Shown here in pieces: positions 1 through 11,283 of a stretch of DNA of 64,000 bases; positions within the stretch are counted from its first letter, which is position 1; the number at the start of each line of letters is the position of its first letter. The translations under genes were made by a program, and so were the position numbers. The DNA is from Macrocybe gigantea. Taxonomy: Eukaryota > Basidiomycota > Agaricomycetes > Agaricales > Callistosporiaceae. Where the stretch lies: the NCBI GenBank assembly GCA_011319805.1, contig SJRY01000278.1, positions 1 to 64,000 on the forward strand, written 5' to 3'. Below the pieces are notes generated by a model that was not told the DNA's origin, ran no database searches, and saw only the letters and a list, made by a program, of their open reading frames with translations.

Positions 1-89
1 GCGCAGTTAATTTGGATTGCCTCAATGACCTTGAAGCACATCCGGTGAGGACTGGGTCCCTTTCTCTGTTACAGAACTCCGAGAGTCCT

Positions 90-1250
90 TGGAGCCTTGT
101 AGCAATACATCGTCACCAGGACCAGATCATCTGTCCTGGAGCCATGTTAAACAGCTGGTGAAGTTCCCTCACGTAGCTGCATTTGTCTTGAACATTGCAA
201 ATGCATGTTTAGATCTGGGCACTGGCCCTCTTACTTCAAACAGAGCTTGTCGGTTATCATTCCGAAACCTGGCAAACCTGCATATGACACCCCGAAAGCC
301 TTTCGTCCGATTGTGCTTTTGAATACCCTCGGCAAGCTCGTCGAGAAGATGCTAGCGCGACGTATGCAGTACGAAGCGACCAAATTTGCTGTCTTCGATC
401 CGAAGCAGTTTGGCGGCATCCGTCAGAACTCAACTGAGGATGCTGGAGTCTTCCTTACCCATATCATCCGTCAGGGGTGGTCTAAGGGATTCAAAACGAG
501 TGTCATCGCTTTCGATGTTCGCTCAGTATTTTCCTTCACTCAACCATCGTATGTTGGTGAAGATTCTTCAACACGGAGGCTTTGCACTACAAGTGTCAAA
601 GTTCTTTGAATCGTATCTCGTCGGGCGTAAGACTTCCTATGCCTGGCGCAGTGCCATCTCTCCAGAGTTCGATGCCGACGTTGGGTTGGTCAAGGCTCTG
701 CTCTCTCTCCAGTATTGTCAGCGCTTTACTTAGCGCCGGTACTGAAATTATATCAGAAAGCTGGTGATATGCCAGTAATCATGTCATTCGTCGACGATGG
801 ACTGATCATTGCTCAGTCCAAGTCCACATCGGACAATGTTCCAAACTGCAGAGAGCTTATGCGTCCGTGCATAACCTCTTCACTGACTTCGGGCTTGTTG
901 TAGAACATAACAAGACTGAATTACAGCATTTTTCGCGCAATAACGCGGACCCTCGTCCGTCTATTGACTTGGGATTTGCTCCATTTACGGGCAATACCCC
1001 GCTTCGGCCCAAGAACGTTTGGCGATACTTGGGTTTCTTCTTGGACACACGCCTTTCTTTTAAGGAGCATGTTCGATTCTACGCTACGAAGGCCTTGACT
1101 ACGGCCAGAGCCTTCCAAATGTTGGGCAATTCTGTTCGGGTTTATCTCCTCAACAGAAACGCATCCTCTACCTGTCGTGCGCGCGTCCGATCGCAACGTA
1201 CGGCTGTGTATTATGGAATTTCAATGGCATGCGTAATGTCGCACTGTTGA
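90..1250 (+). pseudogene. LINE reverse transcriptase, frameshifted
   Basis: Pieces in two to three frames show the conserved LINE reverse-transcriptase blocks: a GPDHLSW block near 118, the IPKPGKP block near 262-282, a FRPIVLLNTLGK block near 300, and the catalytic FVDD at 787-798 (a variant of YxDD seen in LINEs). At least two frameshifts separate these blocks. The enzyme would copy element RNA at a nicked chromosomal target; this copy cannot make a full protein. Confidence 0.8.
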
Positions 1251-1742
1251 AACAACTGCGCCAAATGCAGCGTAAAGCGTGCATCTGGATCAATGGTCAG
1301 TTTCGCACCACTCCTGAGGGTGCGGCGGAGACAATGGCCTGTGTCGAACCTATCGGCGAGTTCATTAAAAGACTGAAAGTCGGGTCCTCTGCCCGTCTCG
1401 CCAATTCCAACCTGAGACATGCGCTCAGGTCTATTAGTACGCCCGCCTCAGATGGGGGTGATCCTTCTAAAGTGAGAAATCTCGCTTTTTTATCGGACAG
1501 ACAGCGGTCTGCGCTTAAGTCCCCTCTCAAGGATTTGGTGGATCTGAAACCGCCACTCTTTCTAACCACGGATTATTTTGCGGATGCAAATAACCCGGGC
1601 AGGCGGCTTGTCGACGAGTTTGGCGGTCGCTTTGAGATCCATAAGTTACTTGGCCGAGACGAGGACTCGGTCAAGGCTTACCGCTCATCGCTGGATCAAA
1701 CACTTACCCTGTGTTCGACCCAGCATGATTGCTCTTATGTGA

Positions 1743-2495
1743 GTTGATGGCTCCGTGCCTACAAAAGCAGAAGTGTCCTTAAAGCAGTCTGTTGCTGCTT
1801 CGCGTGTGTATCGTGAGGGCAGACTGGTTTCTGAAATTCGTCAGCCGGTTGGTAAAGCAACCAGCGACGATGCTGAGCTTATTGGATTGCGAATGGCAAT
1901 CCAAAAGGCTATCGCACAAGATGGAGTTGACTCCATCGTGTGCTTTCTGGATTCGATGAATGCAATTAATCGCATCATCGATTGCAACCCCCACTCTGTG
2001 CAGTCGCATTCTATTGCACTTTGTGCATCTCTGAAAGCTTGGCTCTCTGAATCCGAGCAGCGCCGGATTGAATTCTGGCACGTCCCTTCCAAATGGAAGT
2101 GGGCAATACAAGTCGAGGCTCACGAGTTCGCTCGAAGCCTGGACGTTCCCCTGGGGCTTCGTCCCCTCTACACCACCGATGGCCTTCGAAAGGAGGCTGA
2201 CGATGATATGCATAGCACTTGGTTCCAGAATTCTGGGAACAAGAAATATATTGGTGCTTCCACATTTCGTTTTCACGAAGCAGGAAAGCCAAATTCTTAT
2301 GAACGCCCCTCTCGGAAGAGAATGGGCTTCATGAAGTTAGTGACAGACAATGAGCTTTATGCTCGCTGTTCACGTCTCGCATGCGGCCATGCTCCGATCA
2401 ATGCGTATCGGGCACGGTTTAATTTTGTCGAGAGCGATTTATGCTCTTGCGGACGAGGGGCTGAAGACTCCGTCCATCATGACTCAGTGCCGTAA
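1743..2495 (+). pseudogene. LINE RNase H domain and C-terminal zinc-like tail, decayed
   Basis: One frame stays open from about 1743 to 2495. It begins with VDGS, giving the first acidic RNase H residue, followed by DDAELIGL (the E) and FLDSMNAINR (the second D). The usual C-terminal HxxxPGNE..AD motif is degraded to a segment ending in EAHEFARSL. Downstream comes an ELYARCSRLACGH stretch and a CSCG motif, the C-terminal end seen in fungal LINEs of this type. It would remove element RNA from the RNA:DNA hybrid. The frame stops well before the 3' UTR. Confidence 0.7.
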
Positions 2496-3005
2496 CTGGC
2501 ACAGGCCAACTGAACGCCAGTTTGACGCCTTTGTGCGTCACTGGTTCATTAAGTACCTGACATCCAATAAGGCTGCAGGTGCTTTCATTCCGGATCCAGG
2601 CGGCGGGTGACTGCCGCTCTGTAGCGGAGATCGTCCGGGGCAACCTGGACAATCTTAAAACAGTTGGGTCAGTGACCGAAGCACTGACCAAGCGGTATGC
2701 GAATCGCAAACTTCGCAACAGCATTGTTATAGGTCCTTTTGGACCTTTTACGTGGAATTGACCACAACCGACCCTCTGGGGTTGGGGGACAGTGCTCGAG
2801 CGAGTGAGTATGCGTGAGCTCGAGTCACATAGCTCGAGCGCGGGCACGAGAGAACAGGGCAGTGCAGCCCTCTATGTATCTCCCTTCAGTCTGGTTGGCC
2901 TCGGACTAGTCGTATTTATAGTAGGTACCTTGGTGTATTTACAAGCGGACTGCCACCGTGCACCGCTATATAAATTGTTGAATTAAAAAAAAAAAAAAAA
3001 AAAAA

Positions 3006-3883
3006 TAATCCCATGGAAATGAATTCTTTGTTTCTGCTCCACCATAAGGTAGAGCTGGCCAGCTGCTTTGTCTGACTTTAGGTCCCATGCTTCAGCAGAA
3101 GTTGAGTCTACTGGTCTTGGATTTGAACCAGAGACAATCCTCCAAAGGCCACAGGCTCTGACCAGGCCTCCATTTCTCCAGACCAAGTAGAGTAGTTGGT
3201 GGAGTTGAGTTTGGTGAATGAAGGCATGGAGGTAGAGGAAGACATGATGGCAAAATGCTAGAGGCAGGGAGATGGCAAAGGGATAGAGGCATGGAATGTG
3301 GAATAATGGGAGGTTGGGAATACAACCACAATCCTCTTGCTTGGGCAGGGTTCCACAACAGAAGGACTGTGCTACTGGCCTTGCCCTCAGGAGAGTGTGT
3401 GTCAAGAAAGGTCTAGCTACTGAAAATGCCCTTGGTCTACTTAAGTAAAGTAAAAAGGCTATCTCTACTGAGCACCCAGTTGTCAGCACAAAGGCCTAAC
3501 CCCAGAGTCACAGGAATGACTACCTGGTTTTCTACTGGTGGAGTAAAGACTGCTTCAAATGAAGACCAGTCCCAACAGTTGGTGCTCCTATCTACTAAAC
3601 TTAGACACACACCCTATAAGGACAGTGAACTCCAGGCTAGTACAGTCAAGGAAGGGAAAGATGGAGGAAAATCCGGACTCTTGGTGTATGTCTGATAAGG
3701 CTGTTAGAGGCCGGGGCCCATAACCTGTTAAAATAGGCACAGGGAACACTCTGGACGAGCCTTAGAACCTAGAAGTCCTGAGTGAGAACACTGGTAATTG
3801 AGTTATGTACAAGTACTTGCCTAGAAGTCCTGAGTGAGAACACTGGGGACTTCAAGGCGCTCTGTACTAGCTATATATACGTG
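3006..3883 (-). mobile_element. Inverted copy of the Copia 5' end (LTR plus start of gag)
   Basis: This stretch is the reverse complement of 4490-5330 with scattered differences, so it is a second 5' end of the Copia element, facing the other way. It includes the gag start region (minus strand) and the LTR-like segment. The LINE poly(A) at 2985-3005 abuts its gag end, which suggests that the LINE inserted into or next to it. The outer part of the element is missing. Confidence 0.75.
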
Positions 3884-3887
3884 TAGA

Positions 3888-4052
3888 AGGCTGTGTGCGC
3901 AGCCATAGGCTGCGCATTGCTGCGGGCACAGCTGTAGACTATGCACTGCTGCGCACACAGCCATTTACTGCGCATTACTGCGGGCACAGCTTGTGCTGTG
4001 CATTGCTGCGCACACAGCCATAGGCTGTGTGCATTGCTAGGCGTATAGCCTG
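3888..4052. repeat. GC-rich minisatellite, about three 57-bp units
   Basis: Three imperfect units of about 57 bp start near 3892, 3949 and 4007. Each carries a GCGCA(CA)CAGCCAT core followed by TGCGCATT and GCGGGCACAGC. The tract lies between the two inverted Copia arms and contrasts with its AT-rich surroundings. No coding sense is apparent. Confidence 0.6.
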
Positions 4053-4084
4053 GGTCCTGTCCTATGCACAAGTCCGGACAGGAG

Positions 4085-4492
4085 GGGCATTTCTAACAAA
4101 CTATGTGCTCAGGAACAGGAAAATTAAAGTAGGTGGGGCTTACCAATACTCAGCTTGTTGTCGGCTTGGCCTCTTGGTAACTCGCTCCCTGGCCGAAATT
4201 CAGACCATGGCAGACCAGGGCAGTCCCCTGACTCTGGCCTGAGAGGACTCATCCTCTGCCGGTTTACCTGGATGACTAATCCAGGCTTTGAATCCAAGTT
4301 GATTCCAGGGTCTAGATACGGAATTCCACCAGTTAGTCTAGCACCTATCCTGCAAAGGAGACGGTGATAAGGGTCCTCCACTTGGAGGGCTCTAAACTTC
4401 GTGTATTTATTGTAGGTACCTTCATGTATTTACAAGCGACTGCCACTGAGCACCACTTTATAAATTGTAGATTTAAAAAAAAAAAAAAAAAA
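4085..4492 (+). mobile_element. SINE-like element with a LINE-type 3' tail (copy 1)
   Basis: About 400 bp, closely similar to 17505-17875, starting near a shared GGGCAT and ending in poly(A) (about 4474-4492). The body is non-coding. The last 55 bases before the poly(A) match the 3' end of the LINE at 2930-2985. A shared 3' tail is how many SINEs borrow LINE machinery. No convincing pol III A/B box pair was found, so it could instead be an internally deleted LINE. Confidence 0.55.
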
Positions 4493-5095
4493 ACACATAT
4501 ATATAGGTAGCATAGAGCACCTTGAAGTCCCCAGTGTTCTCACTCAGGACTTCTAGGTTCTAAGACTCATCCAGAGTGTTCCCTGTGCCTAGTTTTAACA
4601 GGTTATGGGCCCCAGCCTCTAACAACCTTATCAGACATACACCAAGAATCCGGATTTCTTTCCATCTTTCCCCTTCCTTGACTGTACTAGCCTGGAGTTC
4701 ACTGTCCTTATAGGTGTGTGTCTAAGTTTAGTAGTTAGGAGCACCAACTGTTGGAACTGGTCTTCATTTGAAGCAGTCTTTACTCCACCAGTAGAAAACC
4801 AGGTAGTCATTCCTGTGACTCTGGGGTTAGGCCTTTGTGCTGACAACTGGGTGCTCAGTAGATAGCCTTTTTACTTTACTTAAGTAGACCAAGGGCATTT
4901 TCAGTAGCTAGACCTTTCTTGACACACACTCTCCTGAGGGCAAGGCCAGTAGCACAGTCTCTCTCTCTCTCTGTTGTGGAACCCTGCCCAAGCAAGAGGA
5001 TTGTGGTTATACTCCCAACCTCCTATCATTCCATTCCATTCCATCTCCTTGCCTCTATCCCTTTGCCATCTCCCTGCCTCTAGCATCTTGCCATC

Positions 5096-5615
5096 ATGTC
5101 TTCCTCTACCTCTATGCCTTCATTCACCAAACTCAACTCTACCAACTATCCTACTTGGTCTGGAGAAATGGAGGCCTGGCTCAGAGCCTGTGGCCTTTAG
5201 AGGATTGTCTCTGGTTCAAATCCAAGACTAGCAGACTCCACTTCTGCTGAAGCATGGGACCTAAAGTTAGACAAAGCAGCTCTTTATGGTGGAGCAGAAA
5301 CAAAGAATTCATTTCCATGGGATTAAAGATGATCCTGTGAAGATGTGGGCTGCTTTGGAAAAGGTCCATCTTCAAAAGAAGCCTGCTGATGCTGCAGAGT
5401 CTGCCTTAAAGGCTACCACTTCCTCCCATTCCTCCAATTCATCTAAACAGAAGAACTCAAACTCCAATACATCACAGAAAAAGGATAAAACATGCAGATT
5501 CTGTGGTCTGGATCACTTCTGGAGGAATTGCCAACTTTACAAGGAGGCTCAAAAGGTGGCTAGGCAAAAGACCAAAGGGCAGGAGCAAGCCAACAAGGCT
5601 ACAAGTCCGAAGTAA
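5096..5615 (+). pseudogene. Copia gag with CCHC zinc knuckle
   Basis: From ATG 5096 the protein starts with MSSSTSMPSF and has the Copia gag signature around NYPTWSGEMEAWLRACGL, then a stop and a frameshift near 5198-5330. The later frame (5286-5615) carries a nucleocapsid zinc knuckle, CRFCGLDHFWRNC (5493-5531), with lysine-rich flanks. Compared with related gags, a middle piece is lost. It would package element RNA. Confidence 0.75.
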
Positions 5616-6778
5616 CCGAATTTGCAGGCAATGCAAGTGCCAAACTCTCTCATCCACTCCAACTGGATGCTGACTTTGATTGGATCACAGACACAGGGGC
5701 CACTTCTCATATGACCCCTCATAAACATTGGGTCAGAAACTATACCCCTCTCAAGATTCCAATCAAGTTGGCAGATAGTTCTATTATTTATTCAGCTGGA
5801 GTTGGGACTGTGATTTTCAATCCAGTCATTAGAGGCAAACCAGCCCAATCTGTAGAGTTTACCAGGGTCTTGCATGTGCCAGAACTCCGAAACAATCTAT
5901 TGTCCTGTCTATATCTCTCCAAACACAAAGCTTCAGGATTGTCATTGATGATTCCTGCATAGACTTTCATTTCAAACTTAACAGGACACTGTTCTCTGCT
6001 CACATCACTCCCAACAACACTGCTCAGTTGGATGGAGTAACAGAGGCAATTTTGGAGTTTGCAAACCTTGCTAGCACACTTCCTTTGGACCTTAGCTTAT
6101 GGCATAGGAGATTGGCTCATTTCAGTTATGACACTGTCAAACTGATGGCCAAGGACAACTTGGTAACTGGATTGGATCTCAAAACCTCGGACAAGCCAGA
6201 TCCCATTTCTGAACCATGCCTTGCTGGCAAAATGTCTTCAAAACCATTCCCTTCCTCAGACAGTCATGCTTCTCAACCCCTAGAACTCATCCATTCTGAT
6301 CTTTATGGCCCTCTTCCTGTTAAATCCCACTCTGGATTCAAGTATTGGATTACTTTCATTGATGATTGTACCAGATTCAGAGTGGTGATACCCTTAAACA
6401 GAAGAGTGATGCATTTGATGCCTTTAGACAGTTTAAGGCCTATGCTGAAAACCAACTTGGCCTAAAGATCAAAGCTTTATAGGATGACAAGGATAGAGAG
6501 TATATGTCCAATGCCTTTATCAAATTCACCAATGACTGTGGCATTATCCGGAGACATACTGTCAGGAATAGGCCTCAACAGAATGGAGTTGCAGAGAGGG
6601 CTAATCGACTATGGCAGAAGAGTTAACTGCTATGCTGTCTGAATCCAAGCTGCCTGCTTCATTCTGGGGAGATGGTCTTGCTTCTATGGTGCATATTTGG
6701 AACAGAGTACCTACTTCTGCTCTGTCTGGGACCACACCTTATCAGGCTTAATTTGGAAAGAAACCAGATGTCAGTCAT

Positions 6779-7005
6779 TGTTAAACAGAAAAGATGTCCT
6801 GACTGGGGATTGAACCCAGGACCTCCTGGACATATACCAGTAGCTCTACCACTGAGCTATCAGGCCTGATGCATCAACTTAGAAGTTGTATTTACAACCA
6901 CCTCATCCTATATACCTTCACCCCAAGACACTATTTGGTCTAAGTTCTTTGGTATCTTTGATATTAGTGGAGACAACAATGTGCCTGAATACACACAATC
7001 TAACA
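6779..7005. mobile_element. Solo-LTR-like insertion, TGTTA...TAACA, with GTCAT target duplication
   Basis: The Copia integrase reads KKPDVSH, then 227 bp of foreign sequence, then LRIWGC. The insert begins TGTTA and ends TAACA and is flanked by direct repeats GTCAT at 6774-6778 and 7006-7010. A TG...CA end pair with a 5-bp duplication is the mark of a solo LTR. Inside it on the minus strand is a tRNA-like sequence (6795-6866). No second copy occurs in this window, so the parent element is unknown. Confidence 0.7.
6795..6866 (-). tRNA. tRNA-like sequence inside the solo-LTR-like insert (probably not a working tRNA)
   Basis: A 72-nt cloverleaf can be drawn: acceptor stem with one mismatch (6 of 7 pairs), a D stem of 4 pairs with A box TAGCTCAGTGGTAGAGC, an anticodon stem with 4 of 5 pairs, and a perfect T stem with loop TTCAATC (B box GGGTTCAATCC). 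Position 33 is A rather than the near-universal T, and the nominal anticodon TAT would need a split gene in most eukaryotes. It is therefore more likely a tRNA-derived promoter or pseudogene than a decoding tRNA. Confidence 0.55.
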
Positions 7006-7721
7006 GTCATCTCAGAATCTGGGGATGCACTGCATATGTCTTTGTGCAAAAGAATCAGAGGAAGAAACTCCAATCACACTACCAGAAATGTGTCTTTATT
7101 GGCTATCCTGATGGTTATAAGGGTTGGAAGTTTTACAATCCTACCACCAAAAAGACCATTATCTCAGAGAGGGCTGAATTTGATGAGAGATACTTCCCTG
7201 GTACCTCTCAGAAATATTACAGCACTCAACCTTCTCTTATCCTTCCCCTTGACCCACCTGCCTTGCAACCAGTTTCTCCAGACTCAGCTGTGCTGGAGTT
7301 AGGGGGAGGCTTTGATGCACCAAACCCTATTATGCAAGCAGCTCCCTCTACTCCTGATCCAGATCCTACCCCTCTACAGAGTCCAAATCTTCATCTTAGA
7401 ATGCCTCCTGCTATTCACCAGGATGATAACCTGCCCCACACACCTCCTGTTAGACACAGAGTACCAACCCCACCACCTCTTCCCAAAACTCCACCCATTG
7501 CTGTCAGAAACTAGTCACAAATGTCAAACCACCTGGTAACTACTGGGTCATCAGACCTGCTCCTCCACCAGTTCGAGATGATTCTGATTCAGAAGACTCA
7601 ATTCATGAGGATCCTGATCCTAATCCTGATAAGAAGCTGGTTTTGTGGATGTCCAATTTGCTAGTCTAGCTGAAGGTGCAAATCCGAGCACTTCTAAGCA
7701 AGCTATGCAATGTCCGGATGC

Positions 7722-8348
7722 TTTCAGGATTGCTCCAAAACTTTGAACACCTTAGGCAAACCCGGTCTGAGGTGACCATCGCATCTGGCGATGAGCTATT
7801 AAAGATGCTAAATGCACCTTCTTTGATCCACGAATCAAGGAAGTTGCTGAAAAATCACGACGTCTATGGGATCTAGCTGCATGGACGAAGCAAAGGCCAC
7901 TCCCGGCCTATGAGGCTATCTCCTTTCAGGGATAGCCTTGTAACTCTATCGAGTCGCTATGGAATGTGCTTGACAAATCCTACAATGCTGCATCTGACAG
8001 GCCAGTTAATCTGGGTAAGCTCGATGAGCTCGAGCCTCATCCAATTCAGGACTGGGTTCCGTTCTCTGCTGTGGAACTCCGAGAGTCCTTGGAGCCTTGT
8101 AGCAACACCTCCGCCCTAGGACCAGATCATCTGTCCTGGGGCCATGTTAAGCAGCTGGTAAAATTCCCTCACTTGGCTAATTTCTTCTTGAACATTGCTA
8201 ATGCATGTTTGGAACTGGGCCACTGGCCCTCCTACTTCAAGCAGAGCCTATTGGTGATTATTCCGAAACCTGGCAAACCTGCATACGATACCCCAAAGGC
8301 CTTTGCCCGATTGTGCTTTTGAATACTCTCGGCAAACTCATCGAGAAT
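7722..8348 (+). mobile_element. LINE fragment (upstream of and into the reverse transcriptase)
   Basis: From about 7966 this stretch reads the same protein as the start of the first LINE (AVELRESLEP, GPDHLSWGHVKQL, IPKPGKPAYDTPKAF), and extends about 240 bp further upstream than the window shows for that copy. It is cut at both ends: Copia on the left, and AT-rich sequence from about 8349 on the right. Several frameshifts are present. Confidence 0.75.
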
Positions 8349-8986
8349 GTTCATTATCATTGTTCTTGGTGCTTTTCATGCTGCTGAGTCTGATTATAAG
8401 GCCGCTTTTGCATGAAAAACTGTTCTTCATTGCCAGGATGATGTGACATTTACTGATTCTTCCAAAATTGCCTTTGGTTGTACCTATGTCTCGGAACTGC
8501 CACAGAAATAGCATGTAACATCCTTCTGTCTTCATTCATTATATAATGGATATGGACATGTTTTAGCATGTATTCTAAGATAGATTATATTTTTGTGATT
8601 TTTTTCCATCTAGATCTGATTGTTGAAGTGCAGAAGATAGAAAATTGCAAGCATAAAGTATTAAAAAGGACAAATCTCACAAAAGCGGCACACTCCTCAA
8701 AGGTATATGATAGAATGTAAGCATACTATAAGATCCTTCATTTTATAACCTCAGAGCACCTCTGCTACCAGTGGATCAGGTGCTACAACACTTGCCATGA
8801 GGCATTGTTTTTGTAATTGCCCCATGACTGCAGCTACATGATCATGCTGCAACGATGTGAGTGCACATTCTAGATAGTAATTGGCTTTCATTTTGAATGT
8901 ATAGAAGCATTTTTCTGAATGTTCTACCATATCTATCTTCTTTAGTGATAAGCTGTTATCTGTTCCCTTGCTGCCTCCTCTGCATC
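8349..8986. other. AT-rich non-coding stretch before the pogo-like transposase
   Basis: About 640 bp with no convincing coding sense in any frame. It begins abruptly where LINE similarity ends and runs to the transposase start, so it is probably the 5' flank or terminal part of the DNA transposon. No terminal inverted repeat could be matched to a partner on the far side. Confidence 0.4.
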
Positions 8987-11283
8987 ATGTCATCCTCAGA
9001 TGAGCTTGATCTAGACAAGCTTGGCCAAGAAGAACATATTCAGCTTGCTCTCGAGGCTGTCCGTTGCAAAGGCATCTCATTGCGACAGGCTGCTTGACTA
9101 TGGAGTCCCACGTTCCACTCTCACAGCTTGCTACAATAGTGTTTTGTCATGCAGTGAAGCCCACAAGCACAAAATGAAGCTCACAGCTGCTCAGGAGGAT
9201 GTCCTTGAGGAGTGGATAAAAGTAATGGGTCGCGTGGACTTCCAATCACACCACAGACACTTTGAGATCATGCATCAGATCTGTGCGGCAAGGATATTGG
9301 AGCCACTTGGCCCAAGCGCTTCATGAAACGGCATTCAAATATCAAACTTAGGTATACTACAAGCCTAGAAGAGTGTCAAGCACGCGCATTGAATCCCAAT
9401 GCTGTGAAACAATATTTTGATTTGCTAGCTGAGATTATTGAGGAATATCAAGTCTCACCTGAAAATATCTATAATATGGATGAGAAGGGGATACAGCTGG
9501 GCATCGGAAAAAGAATTGCTGCACTCATCGACCATGATCAAAAAGCAGCACAGCATATCAAAACAGGCAATCGTGAGCTGGTCACTATCATTGAAACCAT
9601 GTGTGCTGATGTTCATCCCTCATGCCATGTGTTATTTTCCAAGGCAAACAGCGAAACCTTGAATGGGAACGAATCAATCCCTGTAATGCAAGGTTCAAAC
9701 ATTAGCACCAACCATTATTTAAAGAGGCTGATTGTCTGATAGCATTTCAATATCAGAGAAGGGATGGACGGATCAGAATTGGGCAGCTTGTAGTTGGAAA
9801 AGGACTTTCACCCACTCACAGCAATCTGAAACACATCTGGTGGATACCGATTGCTAATTCTTGATGGCCATAACTCCCATTGCATGTATCGCTTTTGCAA
9901 GTTTGCGGCTGAAAACAAGATTATTGTCATCTGCCTTCCCTCCCATACAACACATGCATTACAACCCTGTGATGTTGGTGTCTTCGGTCCACTCACATCA
10001 GCATGGAAGTCTGAAGTCATTGAGGCATCTCGTCAAAGTATTGCAATTTCAAAAACAAATTTATTGCAATACTATGCAGAAGCTTGTGGACGTGCAATGA
10101 AATCAAGTACTATCATTAGCACATTCAGAAGGACAGGAATATGGCTGCTTGATCCCCAGGCCATTCCCCCAGAAGCATTTGCACTATCCCTCAACACTAC
10201 GATGGACGCAGTGCCACCTCTTCCTGCTAAGCTTCCATCGATGCTCGTCCCTATCCAATCAACACCAGAAACATCATCAGCTGATCACATGTCAAATGAT
10301 GAACAATGAACCTCAAACCCCTCTATATCTGACATTCCCATGGATCCATCTACAATGCAAAACCCAGCTCCCTGATATGTCCTTGTTGGCATCCCCCCCG
10401 CTCTCCTGTATAATGCATCACAAGATGCACTGCACCAGCAAAATGAGGAGCTGCACAAATTGCAAAGGCCACTGCCATGCAGGTTGAGCATGATTATGTG
10501 CAGATGGTCTTGATGGAACATGACAATGAAAAGCTGTGAAAACAGTTATTTGCGAAGACTCAGAAGTGGCAAAGAAGGAGGCAACAGGCTTACCTCACCA
10601 TATGACTAGTGTCGAGGTACTGGATCATCTTGCCCATGAGGTTTGGGTCACAGGCATGAAGGAGGTCTTGAAGGAGGTGATGCCAAAATTGCAGGAGCTA
10701 AAAAAAGGGCATTGACAACTACTATCAGCAGATTGCAGCTGCTGCAGCCAATGATGAGAGACAGCGGAAACAGAAGGAGCAGGAAGCACAGCGGACGAAG
10801 AAGGCTGAGGAGCACGTAGAGGCTCAATGCCAAAAAGCAGCTGAACGGGTGCGGAAAGCAGCTGAAAAAGCCGCTCAGAAGATGGGGAAGGCAGGAAAAG
10901 AGGCCAGAAGAAAGACAGCAGCACTGCCTGCAACACCACAAAAGCAGAAAGCGATGGAATGAAAGGCTGATATACCAGGAAGGTCAAAGAGGATTGCCGT
11001 TGTGATGGTGGATGATTCTGGTGAGGAGTTTGATCTGGATGGAATATCAGACACATCGTCGATGCTCACCAATGACATTCCAGCCCCATTGTGCCCTTGC
11101 CCGCATCCTATTTTCAAAGCACGACCTGTTATTGACCCCTCTGGACCTTCTGAGACTGCCCCTGATGCTGATTCATCCAGTAATCCTCCAGTTGCAGCAT
11201 TGTCAGCTGCAAAATGCCTCTTCGTTGCAATCCTAGGAGAAATGCAGCAAAATGAATGTATTTTTTTGATAGATATTGCTTGA
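8987..11283 (+). pseudogene. pogo/Fot1-like DDE transposase, frameshifted
   Basis: From ATG 8987 a psq-type helix-turn-helix (LGQEEHIQLALEAVRCKG...SLRQAA, then YGVPRSTLTA in another frame) gives the DNA-binding part. The DDE_1 catalytic core follows: NMDEKG near 9474 (first D), LILDGHNSH near 9856 (second D), and HALQPCDVGVFGPL near 9953 (third acid, a D as in pogo). The C-terminal region (about 10510-10950) is a long charged helical stretch rich in AE/RK, likely coiled coil. Frame breaks at about 9097, 9326, 9739 and after 10309 make it non-functional. Confidence 0.8.

Larger units (their letters stand above)
1..3005 (+). mobile_element. Tad1-like LINE, 5' end beyond the window, 3' poly(A) present
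   Basis: A non-LTR retrotransposon reading left to right. It holds a reverse-transcriptase region (about 60-1250), an RNase H region (1743-2170), a short cysteine-containing C-terminal stretch and a 3' end closed by a run of about 21 A at 2985-3005. The frame is broken several times, so it is a dead copy. The order RT, RNase H, poly(A), with no LTR, is that of fungal Tad1/I-type LINEs. Partial copies of the same element lie at 7722-8348, 15310-15860 (reverse) and 21493-22090. The last 55 bases, around the GGTACC and TATTTACAAGC motifs, recur at the end of SINE-like copies at 4085 and 17505. Confidence 0.85.
5616..7520 (+). pseudogene. Copia protease and integrase, interrupted
   Basis: The aspartic protease active site reads DTGATSHM near 5689-5712. 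The pre-integrase zinc region (LWHRRLAH) and the start of the integrase core (HSDLYGPL, FIDDCTRF) lie at about 6088-6390. The following stretch is frameshifted, and the block LRIWGCTAYVF resumes after the insertion at 7011. It ends in a proline-rich linker. No reverse transcriptase follows, because LINE sequence starts at about 7722. Confidence 0.75.
4490..7721 (+). mobile_element. Ty1/Copia retrotransposon, degraded and truncated on the right
   Basis: An LTR-like leader (about 4490-5000) is followed by gag (ATG at 5096), a CCHC knuckle, an aspartic protease, a pre-integrase zinc region and the integrase core, in the Copia order. The element is cut at about 7721, where LINE sequence begins, so the reverse transcriptase, RNase H and right LTR are absent. 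A 227-bp LTR-like insertion splits the integrase at 6779-7005. Several stops and frameshifts are present. Confidence 0.8.

Noticed and set aside
6795..6866. A functional tRNA-Ile (anticodon TAT)
   Set aside because: Position 33 is A, two stems have mismatches and it lies inside a transposon insertion; kept only as tRNA-like.
10625..11117. Minus-strand frames rich in Leu/Ser/Phe
   Set aside because: Antisense shadow of the charged coiled-coil part of the pogo-like transposase.
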